DNA of 64,000 nt from NCBI RefSeq assembly GCF_041361345.1, contig NZ_JBGKAD010000001.1:1674001-1738000 (forward strand), written 5' to 3'. The notes under the pieces were generated by a model, which was not told the origin of the DNA, ran no database searches, and worked only from the letters and a program-made list of their open reading frames with translations. The stretch comes from Halobaculum sp. MBLA0147. GTDB taxonomy: Archaea; Halobacteriota; Halobacteria; Halobacteriales; Haloferacaceae. Made by a program: the position numbers and the translations under genes. Shown here piece by piece: positions 25,241 through 34,328 of this stretch (positions are counted from its first letter, which is position 1; each line of letters begins with the position of its first letter).

Positions 25241-26809
25241 TTAGAGTTCACCGCCGTCTGTCTGGTGGTCACCACCGTCGGTCGCGAGTTCCCCGTCACC
25301 GGTCGCGTCGTTCGCGCCCAGTCGGCGGACGTCGCGGTCGAGTCGGTCGAGGTCGAAGCGGTCGGCGAAGGGGACGCCGGCCGCGGTGACGGCCGTCGAG
25401 ACGGCGAGTGCGCCGAGGAACGCGACGAGGAAGTCCGGCGTCGGGAGGAGTCCCGCGAGTCCGGGCACGGCGGTCAGCGTGCCGCGGACGAGAGCGTTCG
25501 GGAACCACGCGACCCCGACGGCGAGCCCGGCGACACCACCGGCGAGTGCCCCACCGCCGCGGACGCGTTCGAGGTAGAGGCCAGACAGCAGCGGGACCAT
25601 CGTCGCGACGCCGAACAGGTCCGCGAGCAGGAACAGTTGGAGGACACTCCGGGCGCGGAGGCTGACGGACACTGCGGCGACGGCGACGACGACGGTGAGG
25701 AGTCGCGCCGCGACGGTGAGCGTGCGGTCGTCCGGGTCCGAGAGCACCCGCGGTAAGTCGGCGGTGACGAGGCTCGCCAACGCGTTGAACAGCGTGTCGG
25801 CGCTGCTGGAGACCAACAGCAGTGCCAGCAACGCGACCGCGAACACGAGCAGGTCGGGGAACGCCTCCTGCAACAAGACGAAGAACGCGACGCTGCCGTC
25901 GTACCCTGCGGCGGCGGGATCGAGCGTCAGGTCGACGTAGCCGCGAGCGAGCACGCCGAACAGCCCGGCGACGAGCACGAGCAGGAAGTTGACGACCGCG
26001 GCGATGTGGAACCCGCGTCGCAGCGTCGCGGGGTCGCTGGCGGCGTACACCCGCTGCCACCAACTCTGGTTGACCAACTCCGCGCCGAGGATGGCGACGG
26101 CGACCCACACGCCGAACCGCAACCCCGTGAGGAACGTCGGGTCCAACAGCGTCGGGTCGGCAGCGACGACGTGGCTGTGGACCGCCGTCGGCCCACCCAA
26201 CGCGGCGACGGCTCCGACACCCGTCAGGAGGACCAGCGGGACGAGCAACACCGTCTGGACCGTGTCGGTGACGATGCTGGCGCGCAGTCCGCCGTAGGCG
26301 GTGTACGCGAGCACGACGCCGCCGACGAGCACGGCCGTCTGCCAGCGTGGGACGCCCGCGACGAACGACATCGCGGAGGCGATCCCGGTCAGCTCCGCCG
26401 CGAGGAAGACGAACATGTAGAAGACGCTCACGACGAGCACGAACACGTACATCGCGGGGCCGTACCGCGCCAGGGCGTACTCCGTCAGCGAGTGGCCCGC
26501 CGGCACCAACTCGCGGATCCGTGGGCCGAGACGGGCGTACGCCAGCATCGGCAGCGCCTCGCCGACGGCGTACCCCAACACTGCCGAGAGACCGCCGAAC
26601 ACCGCTCCGGCCTCGGCGGGCGACAGGAGGATCCACACCCCCATCACCGAGGCGACCAGCGTCGCCGTCGTGCGCGGGCCGTCGGCCGACCCACGTGCGA
26701 GCAGGTAGTCCTCGACGGAGTCGACCTCTCTGGAGTAGTAGACACCCAGCGCCGCGAGCGCGCCCAACACGAGCGCGGCGGTCGCGAGTGCGGTCGTGGG
26801 TGCGATCAC
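25241..26809 (-). CDS. Sodium:solute symporter (SSS) family transporter
   Basis: A 522-residue protein with 13-14 predicted helices that uses the sodium gradient to import a solute. SSS features are visible: EDYLLARGSADGPRTTATLV near the start, YTAYGGLRASIVTDTVQTVL in the middle, and ALLLVSSSADTLFNALASL in the helix that binds sodium. The substrate is unknown. The start is GTG preceded by a perfect GGAGGTG four bases upstream, unusual in a genome of leaderless genes. It is the first of three minus-strand genes. Confidence 0.92.
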   Translation of the reverse strand: MIAPTTALATAALVLGALAALGVYYSREVDSVEDYLLARGSADGPRTTATLVASVMGVWILLSPAEAGAVFGGLSAVLGYAVGEALPMLAYARLGPRIRELVPAGHSLTEYALARYGPAMYVFVLVVSVFYMFVFLAAELTGIASAMSFVAGVPRWQTAVLVGGVVLAYTAYGGLRASIVTDTVQTVLLVPLVLLTGVGAVAALGGPTAVHSHVVAADPTLLDPTFLTGLRFGVWVAVAILGAELVNQSWWQRVYAASDPATLRRGFHIAAVVNFLLVLVAGLFGVLARGYVDLTLDPAAAGYDGSVAFFVLLQEAFPDLLVFAVALLALLLVSSSADTLFNALASLVTADLPRVLSDPDDRTLTVAARLLTVVVAVAAVSVSLRARSVLQLFLLADLFGVATMVPLLSGLYLERVRGGGALAGGVAGLAVGVAWFPNALVRGTLTAVPGLAGLLPTPDFLVAFLGALAVSTAVTAAGVPFADRFDLDRLDRDVRRLGANDATGDGELATDGGDHQTDGGEL

Positions 26810-26922
26810 ACCACACCTCCAGCGGCGTTGGTTCTGGGCCAGTGCCGTGCGATCCGAGCGAGTCGTCTCGACGCGTCGTCGCTCCGTGACATCGTGTCGT
26901 CGGCGTGGTCCGTGCCGGACGG

Positions 26923-26944
26923 ACTAATAGTTGGTTGTATTAGT
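26923..26944. promoter_or_regulatory. Inverted repeat ACTAATA-N8-TATTAGT upstream of the transporter operon
   Basis: A perfect 7+7 inverted repeat with an 8-base spacer in an AT-rich patch, 114-135 bases before the SSS start. It overlaps the likely TATA region of that operon and so may be an operator. The rest of the stretch 26810-27167 holds no gene; it includes AT-rich sequence and, near 27134-27140, the TGTATAA element of the next gene. Confidence 0.5.
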
Positions 26945-27167
26945 TGGTGGTAGCACGTCGACGGTCACGCACGGTCGACGGTCGTCGGGTGGAGCAGGCA
27001 ACGGTCCGGGGTGATCGGATAGACGCCCGAACAACTACATAAATACAGATAGACCCTCGATCAAGTGAGTTTTCTGTGGTTCGTCTTTTGTATTCATCGT
27101 CCACAGATCTCGGTGGATATTTCTATTTCAAAATGTATAAGTTGTGGCTCTCAGGTGGTTTTCACGC

Positions 27168-28709
27168 ATGTCGGATCGAGAAACCAGCAGACGGCGTATC
27201 GTCGGATCACTGCTCGGGGTCGGTTCGCTCACTGTGCTCGGGAGTCGGTCTGCTCGGGCACAGCCGACGGAGAAGGGCCGGCCGAACAGGTACGGTGAGA
27301 GTGGAACTCGTGGATCGTCGTTCCGAGACCCGGCGTACCTCAATCACCTGCTCGACATGGGGTCGGCGCGGGAGCGCGTCAGAACCTACGAGCGCACTGG
27401 TCGTACGGAGGCGCTCATCACCCCGGCGCTCCAGCGCGCAGCAGCGTCGACGGACGACGGAACGGTCGACGTGACCGTACAGACGACCGGTCGACGTGCA
27501 CGGGTCCGCACCTCGGGCCAGTTCGGTCGGCGTCTCTTCGGGTGGCAACCGACACCAGCCGAGGTACGACGGCTCGGCGAGTACGGCGACGTCGGGGCGA
27601 CGATGTCCGTCGCCTCGACGGCGGTCGCGGTGTCGAACGTGGCGGTCGAGGACCTCTCGGAACTGGTCGATCTCCCGTTCGTGCTAGAAGTCGGACACGA
27701 CCCGGAGATCGCGGGCGTGAACGGTGCGACTCGGGAGACGAGTGCGACGGTCACGACGTCGTCGACGCCCACGGCCGACGACCTCCGGACGAGCGCCCAC
27801 AGCGACTTCGAGTCCGTCTCACAGTTGCTCGACGTGAAAGTGGGTGGGTTCGTCGCCGGATACGAACCGGACGGAGTAGCGACCGCCTACGGAAAGAATT
27901 GGGCACAGGAGGTGGGGATCGACACCGACCTCGCGAAGGACTTCAGCGGCGCAGGCGGGTGGCGAGTCTCTGACGATCTCACGCACGCAGACCACGGATC
28001 GGACGTACTCAACACGGCTGCATACATGTTGAAACCGTTTGCTCAACGTAACGATCATATGGTACCGATTCGCATTTGGGATACATCTGCCGACGGCACG
28101 GACGACCCGCAAGCGAGTGACTTCTCGAACGCGGTCGACTACGCGCTGAAGAACGACATCGCGGCAGGCGTCTGTTCACTCGTCGTCACCGGTAACGTCT
28201 CGTACTGCCCGAGTTCCGTGTGTGCAGAACTAGAGTCGTACGCTACTGCTGGCTACACCATGGCCGTCGCCAGTGGGACTCAAAACAACGACACCAACGT
28301 CGACTACCCTGCCGGGTCGTACTTCACCGTCGGAGTCGGTGCCTACAACGGTGCGAGTAACGACGGGTTCGGACGCGACGAAAAGTCACAGTACTGCACT
28401 GTGAGTTACTACTCCGACGCAGCCAGTCGGGCGTACTGTCCCTGGTGTCACGATTACGGTGGAGACGCGAAGTTCTGTCCAGACATCTACTCGTGTGGTG
28501 ACTTCAGTGCGCCCGACGGCGGTGGGCTGGGAGGAACGTCGATGGCCGCGCCGGTCGTCGGAGCAGCAGGCGGGTTGGACGTTTCGTCGAATCCTGCAGA
28601 CAGTCACTACAACCGCCTGAGTCGCTATCACGACATGAACACACACCCAGTGTACCCGAGTGACACGTCGAAACTCGGCGGCGCTCTCTACACACCCACC
28701 CTCGTGTAG
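27168..28709 (+). CDS. Tat-exported subtilisin-like (S8) protein with degenerate active site
   Basis: A 513-residue protein. The twin-arginine signal is SRRRIVGSLLGVGS (residues 8-21). The Ser block GGTSMAAPVVG (S458) and a His block DHGSDVLNTAAYM (H276) match S8 proteases, but the Asp block is weak (GIDTD, 250-254) and the usual oxyanion Asn motif AAGN reads ASGT (369-371). Eight or more cysteines in the C-terminal half (C336, C347, C352, C410, C424, C427, C437, C443) are unusual for a haloarchaeal secreted protein. TGTATAAG lies about 31 bases upstream of ATG 27168. Lower GC than its neighbours suggests transfer. It may be active with a relaxed site or be a binding protein. Confidence 0.72.
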   Translation: MSDRETSRRRIVGSLLGVGSLTVLGSRSARAQPTEKGRPNRYGESGTRGSSFRDPAYLNHLLDMGSARERVRTYERTGRTEALITPALQRAAASTDDGTVDVTVQTTGRRARVRTSGQFGRRLFGWQPTPAEVRRLGEYGDVGATMSVASTAVAVSNVAVEDLSELVDLPFVLEVGHDPEIAGVNGATRETSATVTTSSTPTADDLRTSAHSDFESVSQLLDVKVGGFVAGYEPDGVATAYGKNWAQEVGIDTDLAKDFSGAGGWRVSDDLTHADHGSDVLNTAAYMLKPFAQRNDHMVPIRIWDTSADGTDDPQASDFSNAVDYALKNDIAAGVCSLVVTGNVSYCPSSVCAELESYATAGYTMAVASGTQNNDTNVDYPAGSYFTVGVGAYNGASNDGFGRDEKSQYCTVSYYSDAASRAYCPWCHDYGGDAKFCPDIYSCGDFSAPDGGGLGGTSMAAPVVGAAGGLDVSSNPADSHYNRLSRYHDMNTHPVYPSDTSKLGGALYTPTLV

Positions 28710-28771
28710 GGGCCTCTCACGGAGCTACACAGACAAAAAGTACTTATTTGATTGGGTTCGCATTCAACTGT

Positions 28772-29518
28772 ATGCCTAGCGGAACAGGTTCAGGTGGTCC
28801 CCGTTGCAGTCGACGAGCCGTCCTCGCGACGGTGGCGTCAGGTGTCGGTCTCGGCGGCTGTCTCGGGTTCGGCGACGGCGAGTCGACCGCCACCCGACCG
28901 GCGACGGCCACGCAGAGCCCCTCCGAGACGTCCACACGAACGGCACCACCGACCGCGACGGCGACCGAGACACCCACCGCCACGGACACACCGACCGACG
29001 ACCCGGACACACCGACACTCACGCCCGCGTTGAACCAGACCCAGTACGACGTCGGGATGCCGGCTCGGAGGAGTGGAGTCGATACCAGTAGTGGACCGCT
29101 CCTCGGAGGCGAGTACGGGGTCGCGGCGGGCGTCGCCCCGATCCGTTCGGCCGCCGAGTGGCAGCGAGTCCGGACGGACGGCACCCAAGCGGTCGCGGAC
29201 GCGTTCGAGGGGTACGAGTTCGTCGCCGAGACCGACTTCGACACCGAGACCATCGTCGTCATCCAACGGGACCGAACGGGAGTGAGGCTCCGACTCAGGT
29301 CAGTGGACGGTGTCGGCTCTCCCGAGATCGTGATCGATGGCCGACGTGTCGACGCGGCAGCAGACCGAGAGACCGACTTCGAGTACCTGTTCGTCAGGCT
29401 CCCGACGGGCGGTGACGAGATCGAACGGATCACCGCCTGGATCTCGGGGTACGGCACCGGCTCGATCCTCGTGTACGACTGCGCCTGTTCGTCCACACCG
29501 AGCACACCGAGCACGTGA
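28772..29518 (+). CDS. Tat-type lipoprotein with Thr/Pro linker, copy 1
   Basis: A 248-residue protein. The N-terminus has SRRAVLATVASGVGLGGC, a twin-arginine signal ending in a lipobox (GGC), so it is exported and lipid-anchored. A linker of T/P/E/D repeats ([20 protein letters not shown]) follows, then a folded beta-rich domain of about 150 residues (AEWQRV, YEFVAETDFDTETIVVIQRD, EYLFVRLPTGGDEIERI). The next gene is a paralogue. ATG 28772 is favoured because the TATA-like CTTATTT (28743-28749) is 26 bases upstream. No known domain. Confidence 0.75.
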   Translation: MPSGTGSGGPRCSRRAVLATVASGVGLGGCLGFGDGESTATRPATATQSPSETSTRTAPPTATATETPTATDTPTDDPDTPTLTPALNQTQYDVGMPARRSGVDTSSGPLLGGEYGVAAGVAPIRSAAEWQRVRTDGTQAVADAFEGYEFVAETDFDTETIVVIQRDRTGVRLRLRSVDGVGSPEIVIDGRRVDAAADRETDFEYLFVRLPTGGDEIERITAWISGYGTGSILVYDCACSSTPSTPST

Positions 29519-29522
29519 ACAC

Positions 29523-30281
29523 ATGACAGACGACACGACCGACCGACCGGAGACCACCCGGAGAACAGTCGCCGCGGCGTTGGCGTCCGCCGTGAGCCTC
29601 ACTGGGTGTCTCGGAGCCGGTGCGACCGGATCGGGCGCGAAGACGCCCACCCCGCCGGAGGCGAGCGGCTCGGAGACGCTCACGCGAACGGCACAGCCCA
29701 CGCCCACGGCAACCGAGACACCTACGGCCACAGACACACCGACCGACGACCCGGACACACCGACTCCCACGCCCGCGCTGAACCAGACCCAGTACGATGT
29801 CGAACTGCCGTTTCAGACGCGCCCCACCCTGCTCAGTTGGGGACTGCTCTCGGGTGTGCAGGAGAGAGGCTCCGGAAGCGACATCGCGGCCAGTGTCCGG
29901 CCGATTCGTTCGGAAGCCGAGTGGCAGCGAGTCTTGACGAACAGTGATCCAGAGGTCGTAGACGCGTTCGAGGGGAACGACTTCGTCGTCGAGACCGACT
30001 TCGGCACCGAGACACTCGTGATCTTCCAGCGCGACTACGGTTACGGGCTGAAGCCCCAGATCGAGTCGATCCGTGGCGTCGGTACACCCGAGATCGCCAT
30101 CCGCGGTGAGCGCGTCGGGACGATGCCTTCCCAAGCGAGGGGGATCAAGCACGTGTTCGTCAGGCTCCCCACGGACGGCGACGAGATCGACCGCATCACC
30201 GTCCAGATGGAGAAGAACGGAGGCCTGGTGACGGTCATCTACGACGAGACCGGCGCGTCGACGCCGAGCACGACCCCCTGA
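29523..30281 (+). CDS. Lipoprotein with Thr/Pro linker, tandem paralogue
   Basis: A 252-residue protein four bases after copy 1. It shares the T/P linker and the same domain blocks ([45 protein letters not shown]) with clear divergence elsewhere, so it arose by tandem duplication. The signal has [19 protein letters not shown] with lipobox TGC. Co-transcription with copy 1 is likely. Surface binding function is possible but not shown. Confidence 0.75.
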   Translation: MTDDTTDRPETTRRTVAAALASAVSLTGCLGAGATGSGAKTPTPPEASGSETLTRTAQPTPTATETPTATDTPTDDPDTPTPTPALNQTQYDVELPFQTRPTLLSWGLLSGVQERGSGSDIAASVRPIRSEAEWQRVLTNSDPEVVDAFEGNDFVVETDFGTETLVIFQRDYGYGLKPQIESIRGVGTPEIAIRGERVGTMPSQARGIKHVFVRLPTDGDEIDRITVQMEKNGGLVTVIYDETGASTPSTTP

Positions 30282-30400
30282 CGGCACGACACGCTCGACA
30301 CGGCCGAACGGACCCCGTGCGTGTCCCGACCGAGTCGCCGCGGCGTCGGGCGACGCCACCCGGGTCGTTTAACTGCGTGACACTCCGAGCGACGAGACAG

Positions 30401-30922
30401 ATGCCAGGCAACCCCAAGGGCGACCGTCGCGAGCGGGAGTTGGTCAACCGTCTCGACGAGGCGGGGTTCGCGGTGATGCGGGCACCGGCGAGTGGCTCCG
30501 CGACGGACCGCGAGCTCCCGGACGTGCTCGCGGGCGACGGGGAGCGGTTCTACGCCGTGGAGGCGAAGGCCTCCGGCGGCGACCCGATCTACCTCGACGC
30601 CGAGGAGGTGGAGGCGCTGATCTACTTCGCACAGAACTTCGGCGCGAAGGCCCGCATCGGCGCCCGGTTCGACCGGGAAGACTGGGCGTTCTTCCACCCG
30701 GCGGATCTCCACACGACCGACAGCGGCAACAAGCGCGTCAAGAAGGAGAGAGCGCTGTCGGACGGGGAGGACGTGGCCGCACTGGCCGGCCACTCCGAAC
30801 AGGCGAGTCTCGGTGCCGACGGCGTCGACGAGCCGGACGATCCAACGGAGGGTGTCGAGGGGATCCTCACGGCCGTCCAGCAGGGGACGATGTCCGTCGA
30901 GGAGGCCGCCGACGTGTTGTAG
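30401..30922 (+). CDS. hjc: Holliday junction resolvase Hjc
   Basis: A 173-residue nuclease that cuts four-way DNA junctions in recombination. The archaeal Hjc fold is visible: [35 protein letters not shown] with catalytic D41, and AVEAKAS with E54 and K56, a PD-(D/E)XK core. The C-terminal 60 residues are an acidic haloarchaeal extension. A TATA-like GTTTAAC sits about 31 bases before the ATG. Confidence 0.95.
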   Translation: MPGNPKGDRRERELVNRLDEAGFAVMRAPASGSATDRELPDVLAGDGERFYAVEAKASGGDPIYLDAEEVEALIYFAQNFGAKARIGARFDREDWAFFHPADLHTTDSGNKRVKKERALSDGEDVAALAGHSEQASLGADGVDEPDDPTEGVEGILTAVQQGTMSVEEAADVL

Positions 30923-31075
30923 GCGGGCGAGACGGCGGGCGCGGCGATCGCAGCCGCCCCGGCGTCGGCGGCTGGGGGCGGTGGTCGACAACCGGTGGCC
31001 GGTAGACGGGTGTCCGGTAGACGGCGACACGACCGCTTCGAAGCGCTTTTGCGGCGGCCCGCGGAACCGAGGTGC

Positions 31076-31309
31076 ATGGACATCGACGCGGGGATGCGTC
31101 GGAAGATCGCCGTCTCGCTCGGCACGTCGGCGGCGTTCGTCGTACTCCTCATCTTCGTCGGGTTGGAGTACACGACGGACCCGACGCCGAGTGAGCCCGG
31201 TGGCGTCGTCTTGCAGGAACCGGGCGGCACGATCTTCGTCGGCCTGTTCGCGCTGTTCGTCCTCGCGATGGGTGCCGTCGGCGTCTACCTCGATCGGTTC
31301 GAGGAGTGA
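31076..31309 (+). CDS. Small two-helix membrane protein, 77 aa
   Basis: Two membrane helices (about 10-29 and 52-72) joined by a short exposed loop; the N-terminus is MDIDAGMRRKIAVSLGTSAA. Similar proteins are common next to hjc in haloarchaea as far as I recall, but no function is known. The ATG follows a CGCTTTTGCGG element. Confidence 0.6.
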   Translation: MDIDAGMRRKIAVSLGTSAAFVVLLIFVGLEYTTDPTPSEPGGVVLQEPGGTIFVGLFALFVLAMGAVGVYLDRFEE

Positions 31310-31456
31310 GCCGCTCGCGCCGTGCGTGTCTCGACGGTCGAGAGCGACGACACTGCGACTGCAGTGGTCGAGTGGGACACGGTTCGCCGGAGTCCGACGG
31401 CACGGAGACCGAGAGCACCGTGAGAGGAGCACGCCAGCGGGACGGACATCGAGACG

Positions 31457-31726
31457 CTACAACGTCACGCAGGTGTCGGTGCCGGGGATACAGACGCGCC
31501 GCGGCGCGGGGCGGAACCGACCGCGGTCGCGGAGGCGACGGCCGACGGCCGTCACCGCCAGCCCCGTCACGAGCACGAGCGCGGTGACAGCGGGCGCGCT
31601 GGCGACCGCGACGGCGAGTCCGAGCAGTGCGAGGAGGGCGAGACTCCCACGGAGTCGTCCCCGAGTGTCTGTCGGTGGTCGTCCGTCGTCCGTCCGTGTC
31701 GAACCGGGGCGTGGTGGGCGTCGCAT
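31457..31726 (-). CDS. Small membrane protein with C-terminal Cys motif, 89 aa
   Basis: One long hydrophobic stretch (about 28-58) after a basic, disordered N-terminus, and a C-terminal VCIPGTDTCVTL with two cysteines seven apart. A TATA-like CACTTTACT (about 31750-31757) sits 28 bases before the ATG, which supports a real gene. No family recognised. The plus-strand stretch 31310-31456 holds nothing I can support. Confidence 0.5.
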   Translation of the reverse strand: MRRPPRPGSTRTDDGRPPTDTRGRLRGSLALLALLGLAVAVASAPAVTALVLVTGLAVTAVGRRLRDRGRFRPAPRRVCIPGTDTCVTL

Positions 31727-31964
31727 ACACACGAGTGGAGGGTCGCCACCGAGTAAAGTGTAATCTGAACTACGTTTTTGTCCGGAAGACTACTGAAACA
31801 CAGTGCAGGAGACCGACCGACTCGTGGCACACCGGTGACGACGGCAACCGGAGACGGCAGACGGGGACGGCGGACGGAGATGGGAGTGATCGAGACGAGG
31901 GCCCCGACGGCAGATAGCGACGAGTCCCGGGACGGTTTTGTGGCCGGAGCGACGACACACGGGC

Positions 31965-32243
31965 GTGTCCACCGACGACGATCTCTCCGAGCACCTCGAC
32001 CCGGAACTGGACGCCGCCATCGCCGGTGTCGGCGAGTCGAGCGACGACGACCTCCCCGGTCCGTTCACACTCCCGCGACTGGTCGTCGCACTCCACGTCG
32101 GCGCGGCGGCCGGACTGGCACCGTTCGCCGTCCGCGCGTTCGAGGCGGGCGCGACGGGTCGCGCGCTGGTCGTCGCCGTCGCCGCCGTCGGCCTCCTCGC
32201 CTCCGGTGTCGCGGTCGCTCGGCTGGCCGACCGACGGTACTGA
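31965..32243 (+). CDS. Small two-helix membrane protein, 92 aa
   Basis: An acidic N-terminus (STDDDLSEHLDPELDAAIAG) precedes two membrane helices (about 42-62 and 68-87). The GTG start is 29 bases after a TATA-like GGTTTTG (31933-31939). Two perfect 20-base repeats (32251-32290) follow the stop. No family recognised. Confidence 0.58.
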   Translation: MSTDDDLSEHLDPELDAAIAGVGESSDDDLPGPFTLPRLVVALHVGAAAGLAPFAVRAFEAGATGRALVVAVAAVGLLASGVAVARLADRRY

Positions 32244-32342
32244 GTCGACGCCGGGAGTCGTGTCACGGCGCCGGGAGTCGTGTCACGGCGGCGAGCCACG
32301 ACACGCGACCGCGTCGAAGAGAGGGTCGAGACCGAGACTGCG

Positions 32343-32591
32343 TCACCGCGCGTACAGTCGTTCGCCGACCAGCGGCGGGAGCGCGACCCCGTCGTCGGGC
32401 GTCACCGCGACGTAGGGGCGGTCGACCGGCCCGAACACGTCGACCACCTCGCCGACGCCGTCCAGCGACTCGTCGACGACGCGGGTCCCCACATCCGGCG
32501 GGTCGGGGCGGTCCGTCTCGTCGTCCGGCAGCCGGACCACGGCGAGGCGTTGTGCCGTCCGGACGACGGAGCCGACGCGTCGCACGGTCAC
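32343..32591 (-). CDS. gar1: H/ACA RNA-protein component Gar1
   Basis: An 82-residue beta-barrel protein, a subunit of the archaeal H/ACA ribonucleoprotein that makes pseudouridine in rRNA together with Cbf5, Nop10 and L7Ae. The sequence has [40 protein letters not shown] and [10 protein letters not shown], the Gar1 core. The GTG start overlaps the SRP19 stop (GTGA). A longer frame upstream belongs to the antisense of no gene and is Arg-rich. Confidence 0.9.
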   Translation of the reverse strand: MTVRRVGSVVRTAQRLAVVRLPDDETDRPDPPDVGTRVVDESLDGVGEVVDVFGPVDRPYVAVTPDDGVALPPLVGERLYAR

Positions 32592-32869
32592 TCCCCGCGG
32601 ACGACGGCGACGTAGGCGCCGACGGCACGGACGAGATCGTTCTTCGTCGTGTCCGTCGTCCCCTTCGCGAGGACGCGACCGCGTGGCTCGTACTCGCGAG
32701 AGTACGCCTTCCCCCGCTCGACGGTGGCGTCGTACCCCACCTGCTGGACGGCCTGTGCGATCTCGTCGACGGTGGGTGCCGGGACCGCCTGGTCCGCGGG
32801 GAGGCGGCGCCCCTCCGCGCGGGTCAACTCCGCGTCGAAGTAGGCGGGCCACAGGACGTTCTCGACCAT
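32588..32869 (-). CDS. srp19: Signal recognition particle subunit SRP19
   Basis: A 93-residue RNA-binding protein that assembles 7S RNA with SRP54 for membrane targeting of nascent proteins. The sequence [20 protein letters not shown] and [20 protein letters not shown] and the late basic [11 protein letters not shown] fit SRP19. ATG 32869 is chosen over GTG 32878 because the TATA-like CACTTACC is about 28 bases upstream. Forms an operon with gar1, a pairing common in haloarchaea. Confidence 0.93.
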   Translation of the reverse strand: MVENVLWPAYFDAELTRAEGRRLPADQAVPAPTVDEIAQAVQQVGYDATVERGKAYSREYEPRGRVLAKGTTDTTKNDLVRAVGAYVAVVRGE

Positions 32870-32897
32870 ACCCGTCACTCGGTGGGGCCAGGGGTAA

Positions 32898-32972
32898 GTG
32901 GATTACCATCGGTCTCGCCGCAGTGGATCCCCGTCGGTCTCGCCGCAGTGGATCCCCGTCGGTCTCGCCGCA
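32898..32972. repeat. Three tandem 25-base repeats
   Basis: Three adjacent 25-mers (32898-32922, 32923-32947, 32948-32972). Copies 2 and 3 are identical (GTGGATCCCCGTCGGTCTCG then CCGCA); copy 1 has three changes. They lie just upstream of the SRP19 TATA and between it and the btuF stop. Confidence 0.9.
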
Positions 32973-33043
32973 GTGAGGGCGAGATCGTCGAAGAGAGATC
33001 GCACCGCGACCGCGAGTTCGCGTCTCCCGCTATCGATCTGCGC

Positions 33044-34291
33044 TCACCGTCGCCGACGGGCGAGCAGTGCCGCGACCGTGACCGACAGCACCGCCACGAC
33101 CGCACCGAGTCCGGGCGCGGTCGTCGCCGTCTCCGTGTCGTTCTGTGTGGTCTCGGTCGTCGTCGCCGTGTCGTCGGTCGGTTCGGGTGTCGGGTCGTCG
33201 TTCACCGCGGTCGACGTCGCCGTCTCCGTCGGTGTCGGCGTCGCCATCGCCGCGACGGCCTCCTCGCGAGTCGGGAACGTCGCCGACGCGGCGGCGTCCG
33301 GGTGGAACCCGCGCGTCAGGTTCCGCACCGCGTACACCACCGATCGCGGCGCGGGCTGGTTCATCCAGTTCGTGTTCACCTGCACCGTCCGTTCCGCCTG
33401 GACGGCCTCCAGCTGCGAGAACGGCTCGCTCGCCGCGAGGTACGACGACGAGTCGGTGAAGACGACCACGTCCGGCTGTGCGGCGAGGATCGTCTCGCTG
33501 TTGACCTCCTTGTACCCCGCGATCTCGCCCGCGAAGACGTTCTCGCCGCCCGCGGCGACGAGCATCTCCGTGATGAACGTCCCCTGGCCGACGACGAACT
33601 GTCCCGGCAGCGGGTACAACACCGTCGGACGCTCGACGTCGGCGGTCGCCTCGCCGGCCGCCTCGACGTTCGCGGTCATCCAGGCGTTCGCCTCCGCCGC
33701 GCCGGCACAGTTGCCGGTGAGCCGCCCGATCAGCGTCGTCTTCCGAGCCACGTCGTCGATGGTCCCCGCGAAGGAGAGTTTGAACACCGTCAGGCCGGCG
33801 TCACGCAGCGCCCGCACGGTCTCGTTGCGCACGAGGTTCGGCGCCAACACGAGATCCGGCTGGGTACCGACGACCTTCTCGACGCTGGCACCGCCGAAGC
33901 CGCCGGTCGAGATGTTCGTCCGCTCGTCGGCGCCCGCGAGGTAGTCGGCGTTCTTCGAGACGCCGACCACCTGTGACTTCCCGCCGATCTCCCACATCGT
34001 CTGGGCGGCGCTCGGCTGGAGCGTCGTCACCCGCTCGGGGCGCTCTTCGAGGGTCACCTCGGTCCCGGTCGCGTCCGTCCGCGTCACCGGGAACGTACAG
34101 TCCGTCTCCTGGACCGCCGCGAGACTCCCGTGGTCCGCGCTCGTCTGGTCGGTCGTCTGTCCACCCGTCGCGTCGGCCGCCGCGACGCCCGCGACCGGCG
34201 CGAGCGCCAGCAGGGCGACGGTCGCGAGCACCGTCGCCAGTCGCCGCAGTCGTCGTGTCCGTCGCGTCCGTCGTGTCCGTGTGTCGCTCAC
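33044..34291 (-). CDS. btuF: Cobalamin-type ABC transporter substrate-binding protein, PGF-CTERM anchored
   Basis: A 415-residue surface protein. A signal peptide (about 20-38) precedes a BtuF/FepB-like binding domain: RVTTLQPSAAQTMWEIGGKS, VVGTQPDLVLAPNLV, AAQPDVVVFTD. A T/E-rich linker and a C-terminal PGLG motif plus helix and Arg cluster (393-415) is a PGF-CTERM-type sorting signal for archaeosortase. It captures a chelate (cobalamin by analogy with Halobacterium BtuFCD; a siderophore is possible). Divergent from btuC with an operator-like repeat between them. Confidence 0.88.
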   Translation of the reverse strand: MSDTRTRRTRRTRRLRRLATVLATVALLALAPVAGVAAADATGGQTTDQTSADHGSLAAVQETDCTFPVTRTDATGTEVTLEERPERVTTLQPSAAQTMWEIGGKSQVVGVSKNADYLAGADERTNISTGGFGGASVEKVVGTQPDLVLAPNLVRNETVRALRDAGLTVFKLSFAGTIDDVARKTTLIGRLTGNCAGAAEANAWMTANVEAAGEATADVERPTVLYPLPGQFVVGQGTFITEMLVAAGGENVFAGEIAGYKEVNSETILAAQPDVVVFTDSSSYLAASEPFSQLEAVQAERTVQVNTNWMNQPAPRSVVYAVRNLTRGFHPDAAASATFPTREEAVAAMATPTPTETATSTAVNDDPTPEPTDDTATTTETTQNDTETATTAPGLGAVVAVLSVTVAALLARRRR

Positions 34292-34309
34292 GTCGTGTCG
34301 GTGGACCGA

Positions 34310-34328
34310 AGACAATAAAGGATTGTCT
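34310..34328. promoter_or_regulatory. Inverted repeat AGACAAT-N5-ATTGTCT between btuF and btuC
   Basis: A perfect 7+7 inverted repeat with spacer AAAGG. It covers the TATA-like CTTTATTG of btuF (minus strand, 34313-34320) and ends at the TCTAAAT of btuC (34325-34331), so one bound regulator could silence both promoters. The position, 20 bases before each start, fits metal- or vitamin-responsive repression. Confidence 0.65.

Noticed and set aside
32898-32972. Possible CRISPR array
   Set aside because: The 25-base units are directly adjacent with no spacers; the same holds for 8436-8645.
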